NCBI RefSeq assembly: GCF_900187995.1
Contig: NZ_FZNZ01000001.1
Span: forward strand, 120,178 to 184,177
From: Prevotella jejuni
GTDB lineage: Bacteria; Bacteroidota; Bacteroidia; Bacteroidales; Bacteroidaceae
Direction: 5' to 3'
DNA: 64,000 nucleotides
Every line of letters starts with the position of its first letter. Position 1 is the stretch's first letter. Shown here piece by piece: positions 18,829 to 28,797 of this stretch. The notes below the pieces were generated by a model. It was not told where the DNA came from, did not search any database, and saw only the letters and a list, made by a program, of their open reading frames with translations. The position numbers and the translations under genes were made by a program.

Positions 18829-19866
18829 TTACATAATTCCGTCCTCTCTTAGCTTCTCCTGCCATTTCCATGCAGAAGCAAGAACGTCAGACAAAGGTGT
18901 GTCTGCCTTCCAACCTAATACTGTGTTGGCTTTGGTGCAATCACCCCAAATCTTTTCAATATCACCTTCACGACGTGGACCATATTTCCAATTAACCTTA
19001 ACACCAGTAGCCTTTTCAAAAGTGTCAACAATTTCTTTTGTTGAATTACCACTACCTGTACCGATATTAAAGTATTCTATCTTATCTGTCTCTTGGTCAA
19101 GTACACGTGCCATTGCTGCTACATGAGCTTTTGCTAAATCTACAACATAGATATAATCACGGATACAAGTACCATCTGGAGTATTATAGTCATTGCCGAA
19201 GATAGTTAGTTCTTTTCTGATTCCCATGGCAGTCTGTGTAACAAAAGGAATCAAGTTGTTAGGAACACCATTTGGCAACTCACCAATCAAGGCAGATGGA
19301 TGTGCACCAATAGGATTGAAATATCTTAATACAATACTCTTAATATTCGCACCACTATGAATATAGTCTAAGATAATCTGCTCATTAATTTCTTTGGTAT
19401 TACCGTATGGAGAAGTTGCTTTCTGGTGTGGAGCATTCTCTGTAACAGGAAGATTCTCAGGCTTTGGTTGCCCATATACAGTACAAGAACTTGAGAAGAT
19501 GATGCCCTTAACATTGTATTCAGGCATGAGCTCCAAGAGGTTAATCAATGAAACAATGTTATTTCTATAATACATCAGAGGCTTCTGTACACTCTCCCCT
19601 ACTGCCTTAGAAGCTGCAAAATGAATAATACCTTCAATTTTGGGATATTTACGAAAGACATTCTCAGTTGCCTCATGATTGCGAAGGTCCACCTGTTCGA
19701 ATGCAGGACGAACACCAGTTATTTTCTCAATACCATCTAAAACCTCTATTTTAGAGTTAGATAAGTCATCTATAATAACAACTTCATATCCAGCTTCTAT
19801 TAGTTCAACAGTTGTGTGTGAGCCTATAAAACCAGTCCCTCCAGTAACAAGTATTGTTTGTTTCAT
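18829..19866 (-). CDS. galE: UDP-glucose 4-epimerase
   Basis: Interconverts UDP-glucose and UDP-galactose for sugar use and surface polysaccharide synthesis. A 345-residue extended short-chain dehydrogenase with the NAD loop GGTGFIGSH at the N-terminus, SSSCTVYGQP, the catalytic Tyr/Lys in SPYGNTKEI, and the substrate region NLIPFVTQTAMG. It is a single-gene unit with a promoter box 50 bp upstream and a strong terminator. Confidence 0.96.
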   Translation of the reverse strand: MKQTILVTGGTGFIGSHTTVELIEAGYEVVIIDDLSNSKIEVLDGIEKITGVRPAFEQVDLRNHEATENVFRKYPKIEGIIHFAASKAVGESVQKPLMYYRNNIVSLINLLELMPEYNVKGIIFSSSCTVYGQPKPENLPVTENAPHQKATSPYGNTKEINEQIILDYIHSGANIKSIVLRYFNPIGAHPSALIGELPNGVPNNLIPFVTQTAMGIRKELTIFGNDYNTPDGTCIRDYIYVVDLAKAHVAAMARVLDQETDKIEYFNIGTGSGNSTKEIVDTFEKATGVKVNWKYGPRREGDIEKIWGDCTKANTVLGWKADTPLSDVLASAWKWQEKLREDGIM

Positions 19867-19916
19867 TTCTTTTTAGTTCCTTATTTTTAACTGATTTATG
19901 TCAATTAGTTATGCTG

Positions 19917-19924
19917 CAAAGATA
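19917..19924 (-). promoter_or_regulatory. galE promoter -7 box
   Basis: TATCTTTG on the minus strand, about 50 bp before the galE start. Confidence 0.6.
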
Positions 19925-19997
19925 ATATATTTTTTATAACCATCAAAAAAAGAACGTAAAAAAATGTCTACATCTATACAAACTCGAAAACTTTTTG

Positions 19998-20005
19998 TAT
20001 ATTTG
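19998..20005 (+). promoter_or_regulatory. Promoter -7 box of the T9SS plug operon
   Basis: TATATTTG, 32 bp upstream of the ATG at 20038. It is divergent from the galE promoter, with about 75 bp between them. Confidence 0.55.
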
Positions 20006-20037
20006 CCATTGTAATAAATCAACTTATAATCATTGAG

Positions 20038-20484
20038 ATGACAGAAACCGAACAAACCCAACAACAGATTGAACGCTTTTTGAAGAAGGTTGCACAGAAG
20101 TTTACCGCTGATGATTGTGACATGCCAATGACTGATATTCATTTACGTGTATCACAAGATAGCGGTGATCTTATGGCTTTTGACGATAGTGACGTCGAGA
20201 TTACTCGCTGTGTAATAGACCAATGGATTGACAACAAAAGTGATAATTTCTATCAAGAGATAGCTACTATCTTGCGCTCATCTCTCAATCGTATTAAGGA
20301 TGTAGTAGAGAATATGTCTATCATGAAACCTTATAGCTTCATTCTTGAAGATGATGATAAGAATAATATTGCAGAGCTTTATCTTGTTGATGATGACATT
20401 GCAATCATTGGTGGTGATCTCATGCATGATTTAGATAATGACCTCGATAATTTCCTCAAAGATTTATTGGGTAAAGAAGAATGA
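20038..20484 (+). CDS. Small acidic cytoplasmic protein of unknown function
   Basis: A 148-residue, strongly acidic protein with no signal peptide or membrane segment. It begins with a Gln-rich helix and ends in an Asp-rich stretch (about 115-145). I do not recognise a named family. Its stop overlaps the ATG of the T9SS plug protein by 4 bp (ATGA at 20481-20484), implying translational coupling. That makes a role linked to the secretion-associated partner possible but unproven. Confidence 0.82.
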   Translation: MTETEQTQQQIERFLKKVAQKFTADDCDMPMTDIHLRVSQDSGDLMAFDDSDVEITRCVIDQWIDNKSDNFYQEIATILRSSLNRIKDVVENMSIMKPYSFILEDDDKNNIAELYLVDDDIAIIGGDLMHDLDNDLDNFLKDLLGKEE

Positions 20485-21749
20485 AGCGATTAACCTTACT
20501 ATTTGTCTATTGTTTAGTTTGTTTTTCACCTATTTCTGTTTCTGCGCAACGCCATGAAATTCATGACGAGAACTTTCGTTCATTGCAGGTTGTTGCTAAT
20601 CAGAAATGGATGGACCTACCTGTCATGGTACTCAATGATGGTAAGATAAGTATAGATTTTGATGATCTTACGCATACTTATCGTCGTCTGACCTATCGTT
20701 TAGAGCATTGTGAGGCTGATTGGAAACCTTCTGTCGGACTCTTTGAAAGCGATATCGTAGATGGTTTCATTGCAGGAAATACAATAGATAATGTAAAGGA
20801 GTCTACACTAACAAACACTCTTTATACACATTATCATTTGGATATTCCCAATGATAAATGCCGTCCAAAGTTGTCTGGTAATTATCGTCTTTACATATAC
20901 GATGATGATGATAATAGCTCTGCCCAGCCTTTGCTTACAGCATGTTTTATGCTTACAGAGCCTGTGGAAAGTTCTATGGGAGTAAGATTGAATATAACCA
21001 CACAAACCGACCAAACTATTAATGGCAATCAACAACAAGCTGAGATGCAGGTAGATTATGGTAATTATACGGTTAGTAACCCTCAACAACAAATTAAGAC
21101 AGTTGTGTTACAAAATCGTAACTGGCTTGATGCTCGTTGGAACAGTAAGCCTCAATATGTTATGTCAAATGGTCTAAGGTGGTCACATAACCAAGACTAT
21201 ATCTTTTGGGCGGGTAATGAGTACCGAAAGTTTGAGATTCTTTCAACAGATTATACCTCTATGGGCGTAGATAAAATTAGTTGGGATGGTAAGAACTATC
21301 ATGCCTATCTCTTCCCTACTGCCCCTTTATTAAATTATCTCTATGACGAGGATGCTGATGGTGCATATTTGATACGCAACTCGGATAATATAGAGATAAA
21401 TACAACAAGTGATTATATTTTGACTCATTTTCAGTTAAATGTGCCCTCACCCTACCCTTACAGAATATTTCTGAATGGCGATTGGACATATAATCGTTTG
21501 ATTCTTGCTTATGAGATGAATTATAATTCTACAGGAGGATATTATGAAGCGGTAGTCCCTTTGAAGTTTGGTTATTACAACTATCAATTTCTTGCTGCTG
21601 ATGAACAAGGTAGACTCTCATCTTTCAAAGTAGACGATGGTCATTACCAAACAGAAAACAGCTATCAAGCACTTATTTATTACCGCCCACAAGGAGGGCG
21701 AACCGACATGCTTGTTGGCTATACAAATATAAGATTTATCAAAAGGTAA
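20481..21749 (+). CDS. Type IX secretion plug-domain protein (DUF5103)
   Basis: A 422-residue exported protein with an N-terminal signal peptide (about 1-22, ending VSAQ). It matches the Bacteroidetes family once called DUF5103, now associated with the plug protein that closes the SprA translocon of the type IX secretion system. The sequence is beta-rich throughout, with the motifs YRLEHCEADWKPS early and NSYQALIYYRPQGGRTDMLVGY near the end. It overlaps the upstream acidic-protein gene by 4 bp. No other T9SS gene is in the window. Confidence 0.85.
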   Translation: MKRLTLLFVYCLVCFSPISVSAQRHEIHDENFRSLQVVANQKWMDLPVMVLNDGKISIDFDDLTHTYRRLTYRLEHCEADWKPSVGLFESDIVDGFIAGNTIDNVKESTLTNTLYTHYHLDIPNDKCRPKLSGNYRLYIYDDDDNSSAQPLLTACFMLTEPVESSMGVRLNITTQTDQTINGNQQQAEMQVDYGNYTVSNPQQQIKTVVLQNRNWLDARWNSKPQYVMSNGLRWSHNQDYIFWAGNEYRKFEILSTDYTSMGVDKISWDGKNYHAYLFPTAPLLNYLYDEDADGAYLIRNSDNIEINTTSDYILTHFQLNVPSPYPYRIFLNGDWTYNRLILAYEMNYNSTGGYYEAVVPLKFGYYNYQFLAADEQGRLSSFKVDDGHYQTENSYQALIYYRPQGGRTDMLVGYTNIRFIKR

Positions 21750-21804
21750 GAGTATTTTCCGGTTGTTATAAGATTGGAATAATTCCTCCTTATTATAGAA
21801 AAAA

Positions 21805-21920
21805 GTTTTTATTTCGTTTGCTGTCATTTTAACATTTGGCTCTAATTTATTGTATATTAGTTTATTAAAAACTTAAAGATGATGACAGAAATGACAGGAA
21901 AAATATTTTTAATAAGTTTT
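21805..21920 (+). repeat. ~115-bp dispersed element, copy 2
   Basis: Begins GTTTTTATTTCGTTTGCTGT and ends ATGACAGAAATGACAGG plus an AT-rich tail. Both ends match the inverse-oriented copy at 15829-15944. Its own ends are imperfect inverted repeats built on CTGTCATTT, like a small non-autonomous element. With the hairpin at 22005-22058 it accounts for most of the 365-bp plug gene/rho gap. Confidence 0.7.
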
Positions 21921-22004
21921 GTATGATTAGAAATTAATCCTTCATAAAATTAAAGTAAACCAAAAGCATCGACCTTTATAGATTTCTACAGGACAGTACA
22001 AAAA

Positions 22005-22058
22005 CAAAAAATGTATCAAAAGGAAACGTTCTGTTTCATACTTTTGATACATTTTTTT
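22005..22058. terminator. Bidirectional terminator between plug gene and rho
   Basis: ATGTATCAAAAG (22011-22022) pairs with CTTTTGATACAT, with an inner GAAAC/GTTTC stem. A-rich and T-rich tracts flank it on both sides, so it can act on both strands. Confidence 0.75.
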
Positions 22059-22114
22059 TATTTACTTACCTTGCTGTTTTCTGAAAGAAAAGCAAGTTTT
22101 ATAATCTAATCATA

Positions 22115-24067
22115 CTAATCATTCATTGACAATAGGAACTCTTCATTATTCTCTGTACGTCTCATACGATCGTGGATAGAGTTCATCGCCTCAATAGAAT
22201 TCATATCAGCAATATACTTACGAAGTATCCACATGCGGTCAAGTGTTGTACGATCCTGCAAAAGGTCATCACGACGAGTACTTGAAGCAACCAAGTTCAC
22301 AGCAGGGAAGATACGTTTATTACTTAAGCTGCGGTCAAGCTGCAACTCCATATTACCTGTTCCCTTGAACTCCTCGAAGATAACTTCATCCATCTTAGAG
22401 CCAGTATCTATCAAGGCTGTTGCTATAATCGTCAGAGAACCACCACCCTCAATATTACGTGCAGCACCAAAGAAACGCTTTGGTTTTTGCAGTGCATTGG
22501 CATCAACACCACCAGTCAATACCTTACCAGATGCTGGTGCAACAGTGTTATATGCACGTGCCAAACGAGTAATAGAATCAAGGAAGATAACAACATCATG
22601 ACCACACTCAACCATTCGCTTCGCCTTCTCTAAAACAATTCCGGCAATCTTTACGTGGCGTTCTGCTGGTTCATCAAATGTAGAGGCAATAACTTCCGCA
22701 TTTACAGTACGTGCCATATCCGTAACCTCCTCAGGACGTTCATCAATCAAAAGCATCATCAAGTAAGCTTCTGGGTGGTTGGCTGCAATAGCATTTGCAA
22801 TATCTTTCATCAAGATAGTCTTACCTGTCTTTGGTTGAGCCACAATCAAAGCACGCTGTCCTTTACCGATTGGTGAGAAGAGATCAACGATACGTGTTGA
22901 GAGATTAGTTGTTCGTGGATCACCACAAAGACTAAATTTCTCATCTGGGAAGAGCGGAGTAAGATGCTCGAATGGGATGCGGTCGCGAACTTCTGACGGA
23001 TTTCGACCATTGATTTTCTCAATACTTGTCAGTGGGAAGTATTTCTCTCCCTCATGTGGTGGACGTACGTGGCATTCCACAACATCACCCGTTTTCAAAC
23101 CATATTGCTTAATCTGGTTGTTTGCAATATATACATCATCTGGTGATGACAAGTAATTATAATCGCTTGAACGAAGGAAACCATACCCATCAGGCATTAC
23201 TTCAAGAACACCATTAGCCTTTATAATATCAGAGAAATCGTATGCAGCATTGTTTACCGATGGTGCATTATCATAGATAGGAACTGACGGCATCTGAGGA
23301 GGTAGTGTTGGTTGGTCAAACATATCATAGTTTGGGACAACACCTTGGTCCTCTATTGGTAAGTCTACAACAGGAATAAAATCTGTCCCATCGCCTGGAT
23401 CACCAGCCCACACCCCGTCAGGTGTAGTTGCATAGCCAGCATCCATATTCATATTATGTGCATTCACTTTCTCTTGAAGACGTGCGAGCAATTCTTCTTT
23501 CCCTTCATTCTCTTCTTGCGAAGGTGTGTTAGAGAACTGGTCTTCTGGGATAAAGTCTTCTGGAACAGAAGGTTCTGCTTTCTCTTCTTGCACTTCCTCT
23601 GCAGGTTCTTCAACCTGTGGCGTCTCTTCAGACTTAGCTTTTAATGCAGCTTCAGCAGCAGCAATAGCCTCTAATTCAGCCTTTGACTTACGGCCACGAT
23701 GCTTAGGAATAGATGCCAATATTTCTTCTGGAGACTTCTCTTCAGTCTTTTCCTCTTTTGATTCAGGTAGGTCTTTGAATAAAGATTGCTGACTCGCAGT
23801 CGTAGCCTTATTCTTCTGTACATCAAAGTTCTCCCCTTCTTCACCATGAACAGAATAAACTCGATCAGTATCCTTTCGTGCTATCCTGGTACGCTTACGC
23901 TTTGATTCTAAGGGGTGTGCTGTGCCTGCCTCTTCAGCTTGTCGGTCAAGAATAGCATAAACAAGCTTATCCTTGTCATCTCCTGGTGAATAGGTAGCAC
24001 CTGTGCTCTGAGCAATAGTTTCAAGTTCAGAAACTTCTTTCTCTAATAATTCTTCTTTACTAAACAT
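22115..24067 (-). CDS. rho: Transcription termination factor Rho with long disordered insertion
   Basis: A hexameric RNA helicase that ends transcription. The protein has 650 residues against about 420 in E. coli. An N-terminal helical domain (1-45) is followed by a low-complexity acidic/Lys region (about 46-275), the RNA-binding cold-shock-like domain (280-350), and the ATPase core with Walker A AQPKTGKT (410-417) and [14 protein letters not shown]. The insertion is typical of Bacteroidetes; in Bacteroides such a region has been reported to drive condensate formation. The gene is monocistronic with an ~80-nt leader. Confidence 0.97.
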   Translation of the reverse strand: MFSKEELLEKEVSELETIAQSTGATYSPGDDKDKLVYAILDRQAEEAGTAHPLESKRKRTRIARKDTDRVYSVHGEEGENFDVQKNKATTASQQSLFKDLPESKEEKTEEKSPEEILASIPKHRGRKSKAELEAIAAAEAALKAKSEETPQVEEPAEEVQEEKAEPSVPEDFIPEDQFSNTPSQEENEGKEELLARLQEKVNAHNMNMDAGYATTPDGVWAGDPGDGTDFIPVVDLPIEDQGVVPNYDMFDQPTLPPQMPSVPIYDNAPSVNNAAYDFSDIIKANGVLEVMPDGYGFLRSSDYNYLSSPDDVYIANNQIKQYGLKTGDVVECHVRPPHEGEKYFPLTSIEKINGRNPSEVRDRIPFEHLTPLFPDEKFSLCGDPRTTNLSTRIVDLFSPIGKGQRALIVAQPKTGKTILMKDIANAIAANHPEAYLMMLLIDERPEEVTDMARTVNAEVIASTFDEPAERHVKIAGIVLEKAKRMVECGHDVVIFLDSITRLARAYNTVAPASGKVLTGGVDANALQKPKRFFGAARNIEGGGSLTIIATALIDTGSKMDEVIFEEFKGTGNMELQLDRSLSNKRIFPAVNLVASSTRRDDLLQDRTTLDRMWILRKYIADMNSIEAMNSIHDRMRRTENNEEFLLSMND

Positions 24068-24149
24068 ATAAATATGTATGGGAAATTACATTTGATTGTG
24101 TGTGGACGTTTCATAAAGTGAAACATCATTGAATGTGTCTTTTGTGTGG

Positions 24150-24157
24150 CAAAGGTA
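24150..24157 (-). promoter_or_regulatory. rho promoter -7 box
   Basis: TACCTTTG on the minus strand, about 83 bp before the rho start codon, leaving a leader that could carry Rho autoregulation. Confidence 0.6.
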
Positions 24158-24508
24158 TAATATTTATTTGAACCCTACAAGATTTCTCTTATTTTTTTTG
24201 CTGTTCATTGAAACTAAAATGCTATCCTCTCGTCTTCTTGACCATCTTTCACAAGATTATATTGTCTTATCTTTAAGAAATAAGCTATTCACTAACCAGA
24301 TAGATTATCTTGGTTTTCGGCTGTTTGATGTCTTCTTAATAATAAGTTACATGTGCCATATACATCTTATCTATTATGATTAGGCTTTCGTTAGATTGGT
24401 GACTAACCTCTGCTGAAATAGTGATAAACGATAATATAATGTGTTGAAACAAGTAGATAGAAACTTTATTATGCTTATAATAAATAGGTGGTAAGGCTTA
24501 GATAAACT

Positions 24509-24552
24509 ACTTCCCAACCAATTAGAAATATAATTTCCAACAGTTGGGAAGT
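24509..24552. terminator. Terminator-like hairpin after the DUF4301 gene
   Basis: ACTTCCCAAC (24509-24518) pairs with GTTGGGAAGT (24543-24552). It lies 45 bp past the DUF4301 stop on the minus strand, where the T-run is weak; a better T-rich tract follows on the plus strand. Confidence 0.5.
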
Positions 24553-24596
24553 ATTTTATTCTTTATCTACTCAATTTAGGACTGTCCTTCTGATGT

Positions 24597-26114
24597 TTAT
24601 TGATGCTGCTCACGCAGAAGGTCGTTGACAGTCTTTACTGGGTTGAAAGTACCGAGTGGTACTTCTACAAAGACGGTATTCCAATCACTCATCGCCCCAT
24701 TCCACAATCCTGGAAGTTCTAAAGCTTTGAGTTCACGACCATTCTTCGATTTAGAGCTGATGAAGCCTGTTGTTTTATCAACATACTTTGTCAAATCAAA
24801 GGCATTACCTTTGTAGTCTTTGATGGCGCATACAAGATCGACAGGGTTAAAGTGAGTACCTTCTGTAAACATCTTCATAGATGTTTCATCGTTCTTGTCT
24901 ATTTGTGAACTTTCAAGAATCTGAAGGCTTACTGTCCCATCATGATTATAAACGAGGAATGGTCCACCACCGGGTTCGCCTACATTCTTCACCATACCAC
25001 ATACACGCATAGGACGATTTAGCTTCTTATATAGGTATTCTGCCAGTGTTGCATCATCAAGAGAAGACCTGTCGTGTTTCTCGCAAGAAAGTTCTTTCTG
25101 TAGGAAATCAGCCATCTCTTCAAGCTCAGATCGAGAACAATTGCCCTGTTCTAATTTGTGGAGATAAGCAAAAGCGCGCTCCTGTAATTCAACAAGTTTA
25201 CCTGCAATAATCATCTTCCAGCTAATGGTTTCGTCCTTCAGGCGGTCGGGCACCACATTATCTATATTCTTGATAAAAACAACATCAGCATCCAGATCGT
25301 TCAAATTCTCAATGAGTGCACCGTGACCAGCTGGTCGAAAGAGTAACGAACCATCCTCATTACGGAAAGGAGTATTATCAAGGTTTACGGCTATCGTGTC
25401 TGTACTCGGCTTCTGTTCAGAGAAAGAAATATCAAAGCTAACACCGTACTTAGCCTCATATCCAGTCTCTTTGTCAGCTACCTTTTGCTTGAAGAAGGCC
25501 AAGTGTTCATGTGATACAGTGAAATGTACGTGTGCCTGCTTGTTACTTTCTGCATAACGTGCTGCTTCAACCAAATGTTCTTCCATTGGCGTTCGTGCTC
25601 CGTCAGCGTATGAGTGGAATAGAAGCAATCCCTTAGGTAGCTGTCCATAATTCAAGCCCTCCTTATTTAATAAGGTGGCAACAATTGTTTTATAGTGTCC
25701 TTCCTCTAATAGTTCGTCCGCACTTTTACCCTTTAACTGTTGGCATTTAGCTGATAATTCATTGAAAAACGCAAAGTCATGGATGTTAGAAAAGAACTCT
25801 TTCTCAAAGTCACTCACTGGTGCATCATTGCTACCATTGAGGAATGCGAACAAATCCTTAAACATACGGCTGGCTGCACCAGACGCAGGAACAAACTTAA
25901 CAACCTTATGTCCACTTGTTTGATAGTTTTTCCATGCACGGCAAACATCCTCACAAGCATCCTTGTCAAGTACTGTAATACCCTTCTTTGGGGTTGCAGC
26001 ACCTTCAAGTTTCAAATAAGGAAAACCTCTCTTGAAGTCTTCTAATTGCTTACTAATCTGTTCCTCACTTATTCCTTTATCATGAATTTGTTTTAGGTCT
26101 TCTTTCTTTAACAT
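24597..26114 (-). CDS. DUF4301-family protein
   Basis: A 505-residue cytoplasmic protein of the DUF4301 family, widespread in Bacteroidetes and of unknown function. The N-terminal third has the FVPASGAASRMFKDL motif, a glycine/serine loop that may bind a nucleotide or phosphate. Later come FRPAGHGALIENLN and the ADVVFIKNIDNVVPDRL segment, which recall nucleotide-sugar-transferase-like folds. This functional reading is only inference. The gene is monocistronic, divergent from the RelA/SpoT gene. Confidence 0.88.
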   Translation of the reverse strand: MLKKEDLKQIHDKGISEEQISKQLEDFKRGFPYLKLEGAATPKKGITVLDKDACEDVCRAWKNYQTSGHKVVKFVPASGAASRMFKDLFAFLNGSNDAPVSDFEKEFFSNIHDFAFFNELSAKCQQLKGKSADELLEEGHYKTIVATLLNKEGLNYGQLPKGLLLFHSYADGARTPMEEHLVEAARYAESNKQAHVHFTVSHEHLAFFKQKVADKETGYEAKYGVSFDISFSEQKPSTDTIAVNLDNTPFRNEDGSLLFRPAGHGALIENLNDLDADVVFIKNIDNVVPDRLKDETISWKMIIAGKLVELQERAFAYLHKLEQGNCSRSELEEMADFLQKELSCEKHDRSSLDDATLAEYLYKKLNRPMRVCGMVKNVGEPGGGPFLVYNHDGTVSLQILESSQIDKNDETSMKMFTEGTHFNPVDLVCAIKDYKGNAFDLTKYVDKTTGFISSKSKNGRELKALELPGLWNGAMSDWNTVFVEVPLGTFNPVKTVNDLLREQHQ

Positions 26115-26149
26115 AATGGTAAGGTATTAAAAAGATTGTATTATATCTG

Positions 26150-26157
26150 CAAAAATA
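26150..26157 (-). promoter_or_regulatory. DUF4301 gene promoter -7 box
   Basis: TATTTTTG on the minus strand, 35 bp before the start codon at 26114. Confidence 0.5.
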
Positions 26158-26222
26158 ACGAATTAAACCGAAAGAAAGAAACTCTTTGACACATTTCTTT
26201 CTCATTATTTCAATTTTCTTTG

Positions 26223-26230
26223 TATCTTTG
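26223..26230 (+). promoter_or_regulatory. rel promoter -7 box
   Basis: TATCTTTG, 20 bp before the ATG at 26251. A TTG at 26233 would lie at or before the transcription start and is not used as the start codon. Confidence 0.6.
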
Positions 26231-26250
26231 CCTTGGTTAATAGATATATT

Positions 26251-28467
26251 ATGCCTATGGAAGAGAAATTCATTTATACGGATAAAGAGAAGGAGTTGTC
26301 TGAAAAGATACTCGAAGAACTTAAGGAAACACTTGGCCAAACATTCTACGAGAATGATCTTCCAAAGCTGCGTGACCATCTGAATAAGACGATTGCTGAT
26401 AACCGTATTCAGCGTAATGTCTTTAAGTTAAACCCTATTTTATGTTCTCTACAGACAGCTGCTATCGCTGTTAAGGATATAGGGTTGAATCGCGACTCAG
26501 TTATTTCAATCCTTTTGTATCAAAGTGTCGAAGAAGGAGAAATAACTCTTGACGAGATAAGTAAGCTATATGGTGAAGGCGTTTCGAAGATTATTCATGG
26601 TCTTATCCGTGTACATGCACTTTACAAGAAGACGCCAGTTATCGAAAGTGAGAATTTCCGCAACCTTCTGTTATCATTTGCAGAAGACATGCGAGTTATC
26701 TTGATTATGATAGCCGACCGCGTCAATCTCATGCGTCAGATACGTGATGTAGAGAATAAAGAAGCCCAGCGCAAGGTATCTGAAGAGGCCAGTTATCTTT
26801 ATGCCCCATTGGCTCATAAGTTAGGACTTTACCAGCTTAAGAGTGAACTTGAGGACTTATCGCTGAAATATCTGGAGCATGATGCATATTATCATATAAA
26901 GGAGAAGCTCAATGCCACTAAGAAGGTGCGTGATGCTTATATAAGTAGTTTCATCACTCCGGTCAGTGAACAGCTTAAAGCTGCAGGACTTAAATTCCAC
27001 ATAAAAGGTCGCACAAAGTCTATTCATTCCATCTGGCAGAAGATGAAGAAGCAGAAGTGTGCCTTTGAAGGAATCTATGATCTCTTTGCTATCCGCATCA
27101 TTCTCGACTCACCAGAGGATAAAGAAAAGATGCAATGTTGGCAGGCATACTCCATTGTGACGGATATGTATCAGCCTAACCCTAAGCGACTGCGCGACTG
27201 GCTATCTGTACCAAAGTCGAATGGTTACGAATGTCTGCACATCACAGTACTTGGCCCTGATAAAAAGTGGGTCGAAGTACAGATTCGTACCGAACGTATG
27301 GACGAGATTGCTGAACACGGTCTTGCTGCTCACTGGAGGTACAAGGGAGTGAAGGCAGAAGGTGGAATGGACAACTGGTTGGCTTCTATTCGTTCAGCAC
27401 TTGAGGCCGGTAACAACCTGGAGGTGATGGATGAGTTTAGATCTGACCTTTATGAAAAGGAGATTTATGTGTTCACACCAAAGGGCGATTTGCTTAAGTT
27501 TCCTAAAGGAGTTACTGTACTCGACTTTGCTTATCATATTCATTCCAAGATAGGAAATCAATGTGTAGGTGGAAAGATTAATGGTAAGAATGTTTCTTTC
27601 CGTACCGAGTTACATAGTGGTGACTCTGTTGAGATACTAACTTCGTCGACACAGAAGCCTAACCGTGACTGGTTGAATATCTGTAAGTCTTCGCGTGCAA
27701 AGGCTAAGATACGTCTTGCACTGAAAGAAACACAGGTTAAGGATGGCCTGTATGCAAAGGAACTACTCGAACGTAGGTTTAAGAACAAGAAGATTGAGAT
27801 TGAAGACTCCACAATGGGACAGCTCATTCGCAAATTAGGGTTCAAGGAAGTCTCTGAATTCTATAAGCAGATTGCTGATGAGAAACTTGACCCTAACTAT
27901 GTTATCGAGGAGTATCAGAAGACTTATAACCATGCGCACAACCTCAATCAAGCAAAGGAAACGGAGAGCGCAGAGAACTTTGAGTTTGAAAATCCTACGA
28001 CAGAATATCTGAAGAAGAATGATGATGTACTCGTTATAGATAAGAACCTCAAAGGCTTAGACTTCTCACTTGCAAAGTGTTGTCACCCAATTTATGGCGA
28101 CCCTGTCTTTGGCTTTGTGACAGTCAGCGGAGGAATAAAGATTCACCGAGAGGATTGTCCGAACGCACCAGAGATGCGCAAGCGTTTTGGCTACCGTGTT
28201 GTTAAGGCACGTTGGAGCGGTAAAGGTTCCTCTCAGTATGCTATTACGCTGCGTGTCATTGGTAATGACGATATTGGTATTGTAAGTAATATTTCCAATA
28301 TCATCTCAAAAGACGAGAAGATCGTGATGCGTTCTATCAATATTGACTCTAATGATGGCCTTTTCTCTGGTAATCTTGTAGTCCTGTTGGATGATAATTC
28401 CAAGTTGAATATGCTTATCAAGAAACTCAGAACGGTGAAGGGTGTTAAGGAGGTAATGAGAATATAA
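26251..28467 (+). CDS. RelA/SpoT-family (p)ppGpp synthetase with a degenerate hydrolase domain
   Basis: A long RSH stringent-response protein of about 738 residues: HD-type region, synthetase, TGS and ACT domains in order. The synthetase looks intact (RTKSIHSIWQKM, DLFAIRII, SNGYECLH G-loop, VEVQIRT, GLAAHWRYKG), as do the TGS (YVFTPKGDLLKFPKG) and C-terminal ACT. In the hydrolase region the usual His of HPLxVA is Asn (NPILCS) and the catalytic HD reads Tyr-Gln (LLYQSVEEGE). So it probably makes but does not degrade (p)ppGpp, that is, it is RelA-like. Start at ATG 26251; an ATG at 26257 is equally possible. A strong terminator follows. Confidence 0.93.
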   Translation: MPMEEKFIYTDKEKELSEKILEELKETLGQTFYENDLPKLRDHLNKTIADNRIQRNVFKLNPILCSLQTAAIAVKDIGLNRDSVISILLYQSVEEGEITLDEISKLYGEGVSKIIHGLIRVHALYKKTPVIESENFRNLLLSFAEDMRVILIMIADRVNLMRQIRDVENKEAQRKVSEEASYLYAPLAHKLGLYQLKSELEDLSLKYLEHDAYYHIKEKLNATKKVRDAYISSFITPVSEQLKAAGLKFHIKGRTKSIHSIWQKMKKQKCAFEGIYDLFAIRIILDSPEDKEKMQCWQAYSIVTDMYQPNPKRLRDWLSVPKSNGYECLHITVLGPDKKWVEVQIRTERMDEIAEHGLAAHWRYKGVKAEGGMDNWLASIRSALEAGNNLEVMDEFRSDLYEKEIYVFTPKGDLLKFPKGVTVLDFAYHIHSKIGNQCVGGKINGKNVSFRTELHSGDSVEILTSSTQKPNRDWLNICKSSRAKAKIRLALKETQVKDGLYAKELLERRFKNKKIEIEDSTMGQLIRKLGFKEVSEFYKQIADEKLDPNYVIEEYQKTYNHAHNLNQAKETESAENFEFENPTTEYLKKNDDVLVIDKNLKGLDFSLAKCCHPIYGDPVFGFVTVSGGIKIHREDCPNAPEMRKRFGYRVVKARWSGKGSSQYAITLRVIGNDDIGIVSNISNIISKDEKIVMRSINIDSNDGLFSGNLVVLLDDNSKLNMLIKKLRTVKGVKEVMRI

Positions 28468-28486
28468 AATAATCTAATATGCTTTG

Positions 28487-28540
28487 CTCTCATTCTCTAA
28501 CCTTGTTTTTAAGGAGAGAGAATGGGGGTTTTTTGTTTTA
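28487..28540 (+). terminator. rel intrinsic terminator
   Basis: CTCTCATTCTCT plus CCTT pair with AAGG plus AGAGAATGGGGG over 16 pairs with a 2-nt internal mismatch, followed by TTTTTTGTTTT. Confidence 0.85.
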
Positions 28541-28714
28541 TATCATTCATTTTAGCGGATTATGAGACTGATATAGTTAGCGAAAAAACGATAATACGCC
28601 TTTATGAATATTTATTACAACGAGGAGCTATTACGTCCCTTATTTTGAGAGTTAGAAGTCTTTTGTAAGCAAATGGTAACTATCAAGTAATTAAGAGGTT
28701 ACATACCTCATTAG

Positions 28715-28797
28715 AAGAAGACGCCTAATTAGTTTTAAGAAGGGCGTTTTCAATAGGCAAGAAGGGCGTCTTCTGGGAGGTAGAAGACGCCCTTCTT
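28715..28797. repeat. 22-bp-period palindrome array, copy B (4 units)
   Basis: Units begin at 28715, 28737, 28759 and 28781, exactly 22 bp apart. Units 3 and 4 are opposed and form a perfect 16-bp stem (28759-28774 with 28782-28797). It lies between convergent genes. Confidence 0.8.

Larger units (their letters stand above)
24068..24596. other. Intergenic region upstream of rho
   Basis: Contains the rho promoter box (24150-24157) and a hairpin (24509-24552). The AT-rich stretch between them has a short open frame but no start or codon pattern I would support as a gene. Confidence 0.5.

Noticed and set aside
26080..26379. Minus-strand ORF across the DUF4301/rel intergenic region
   Set aside because: It would span both divergent promoters and overlap the starts of two well-supported genes.
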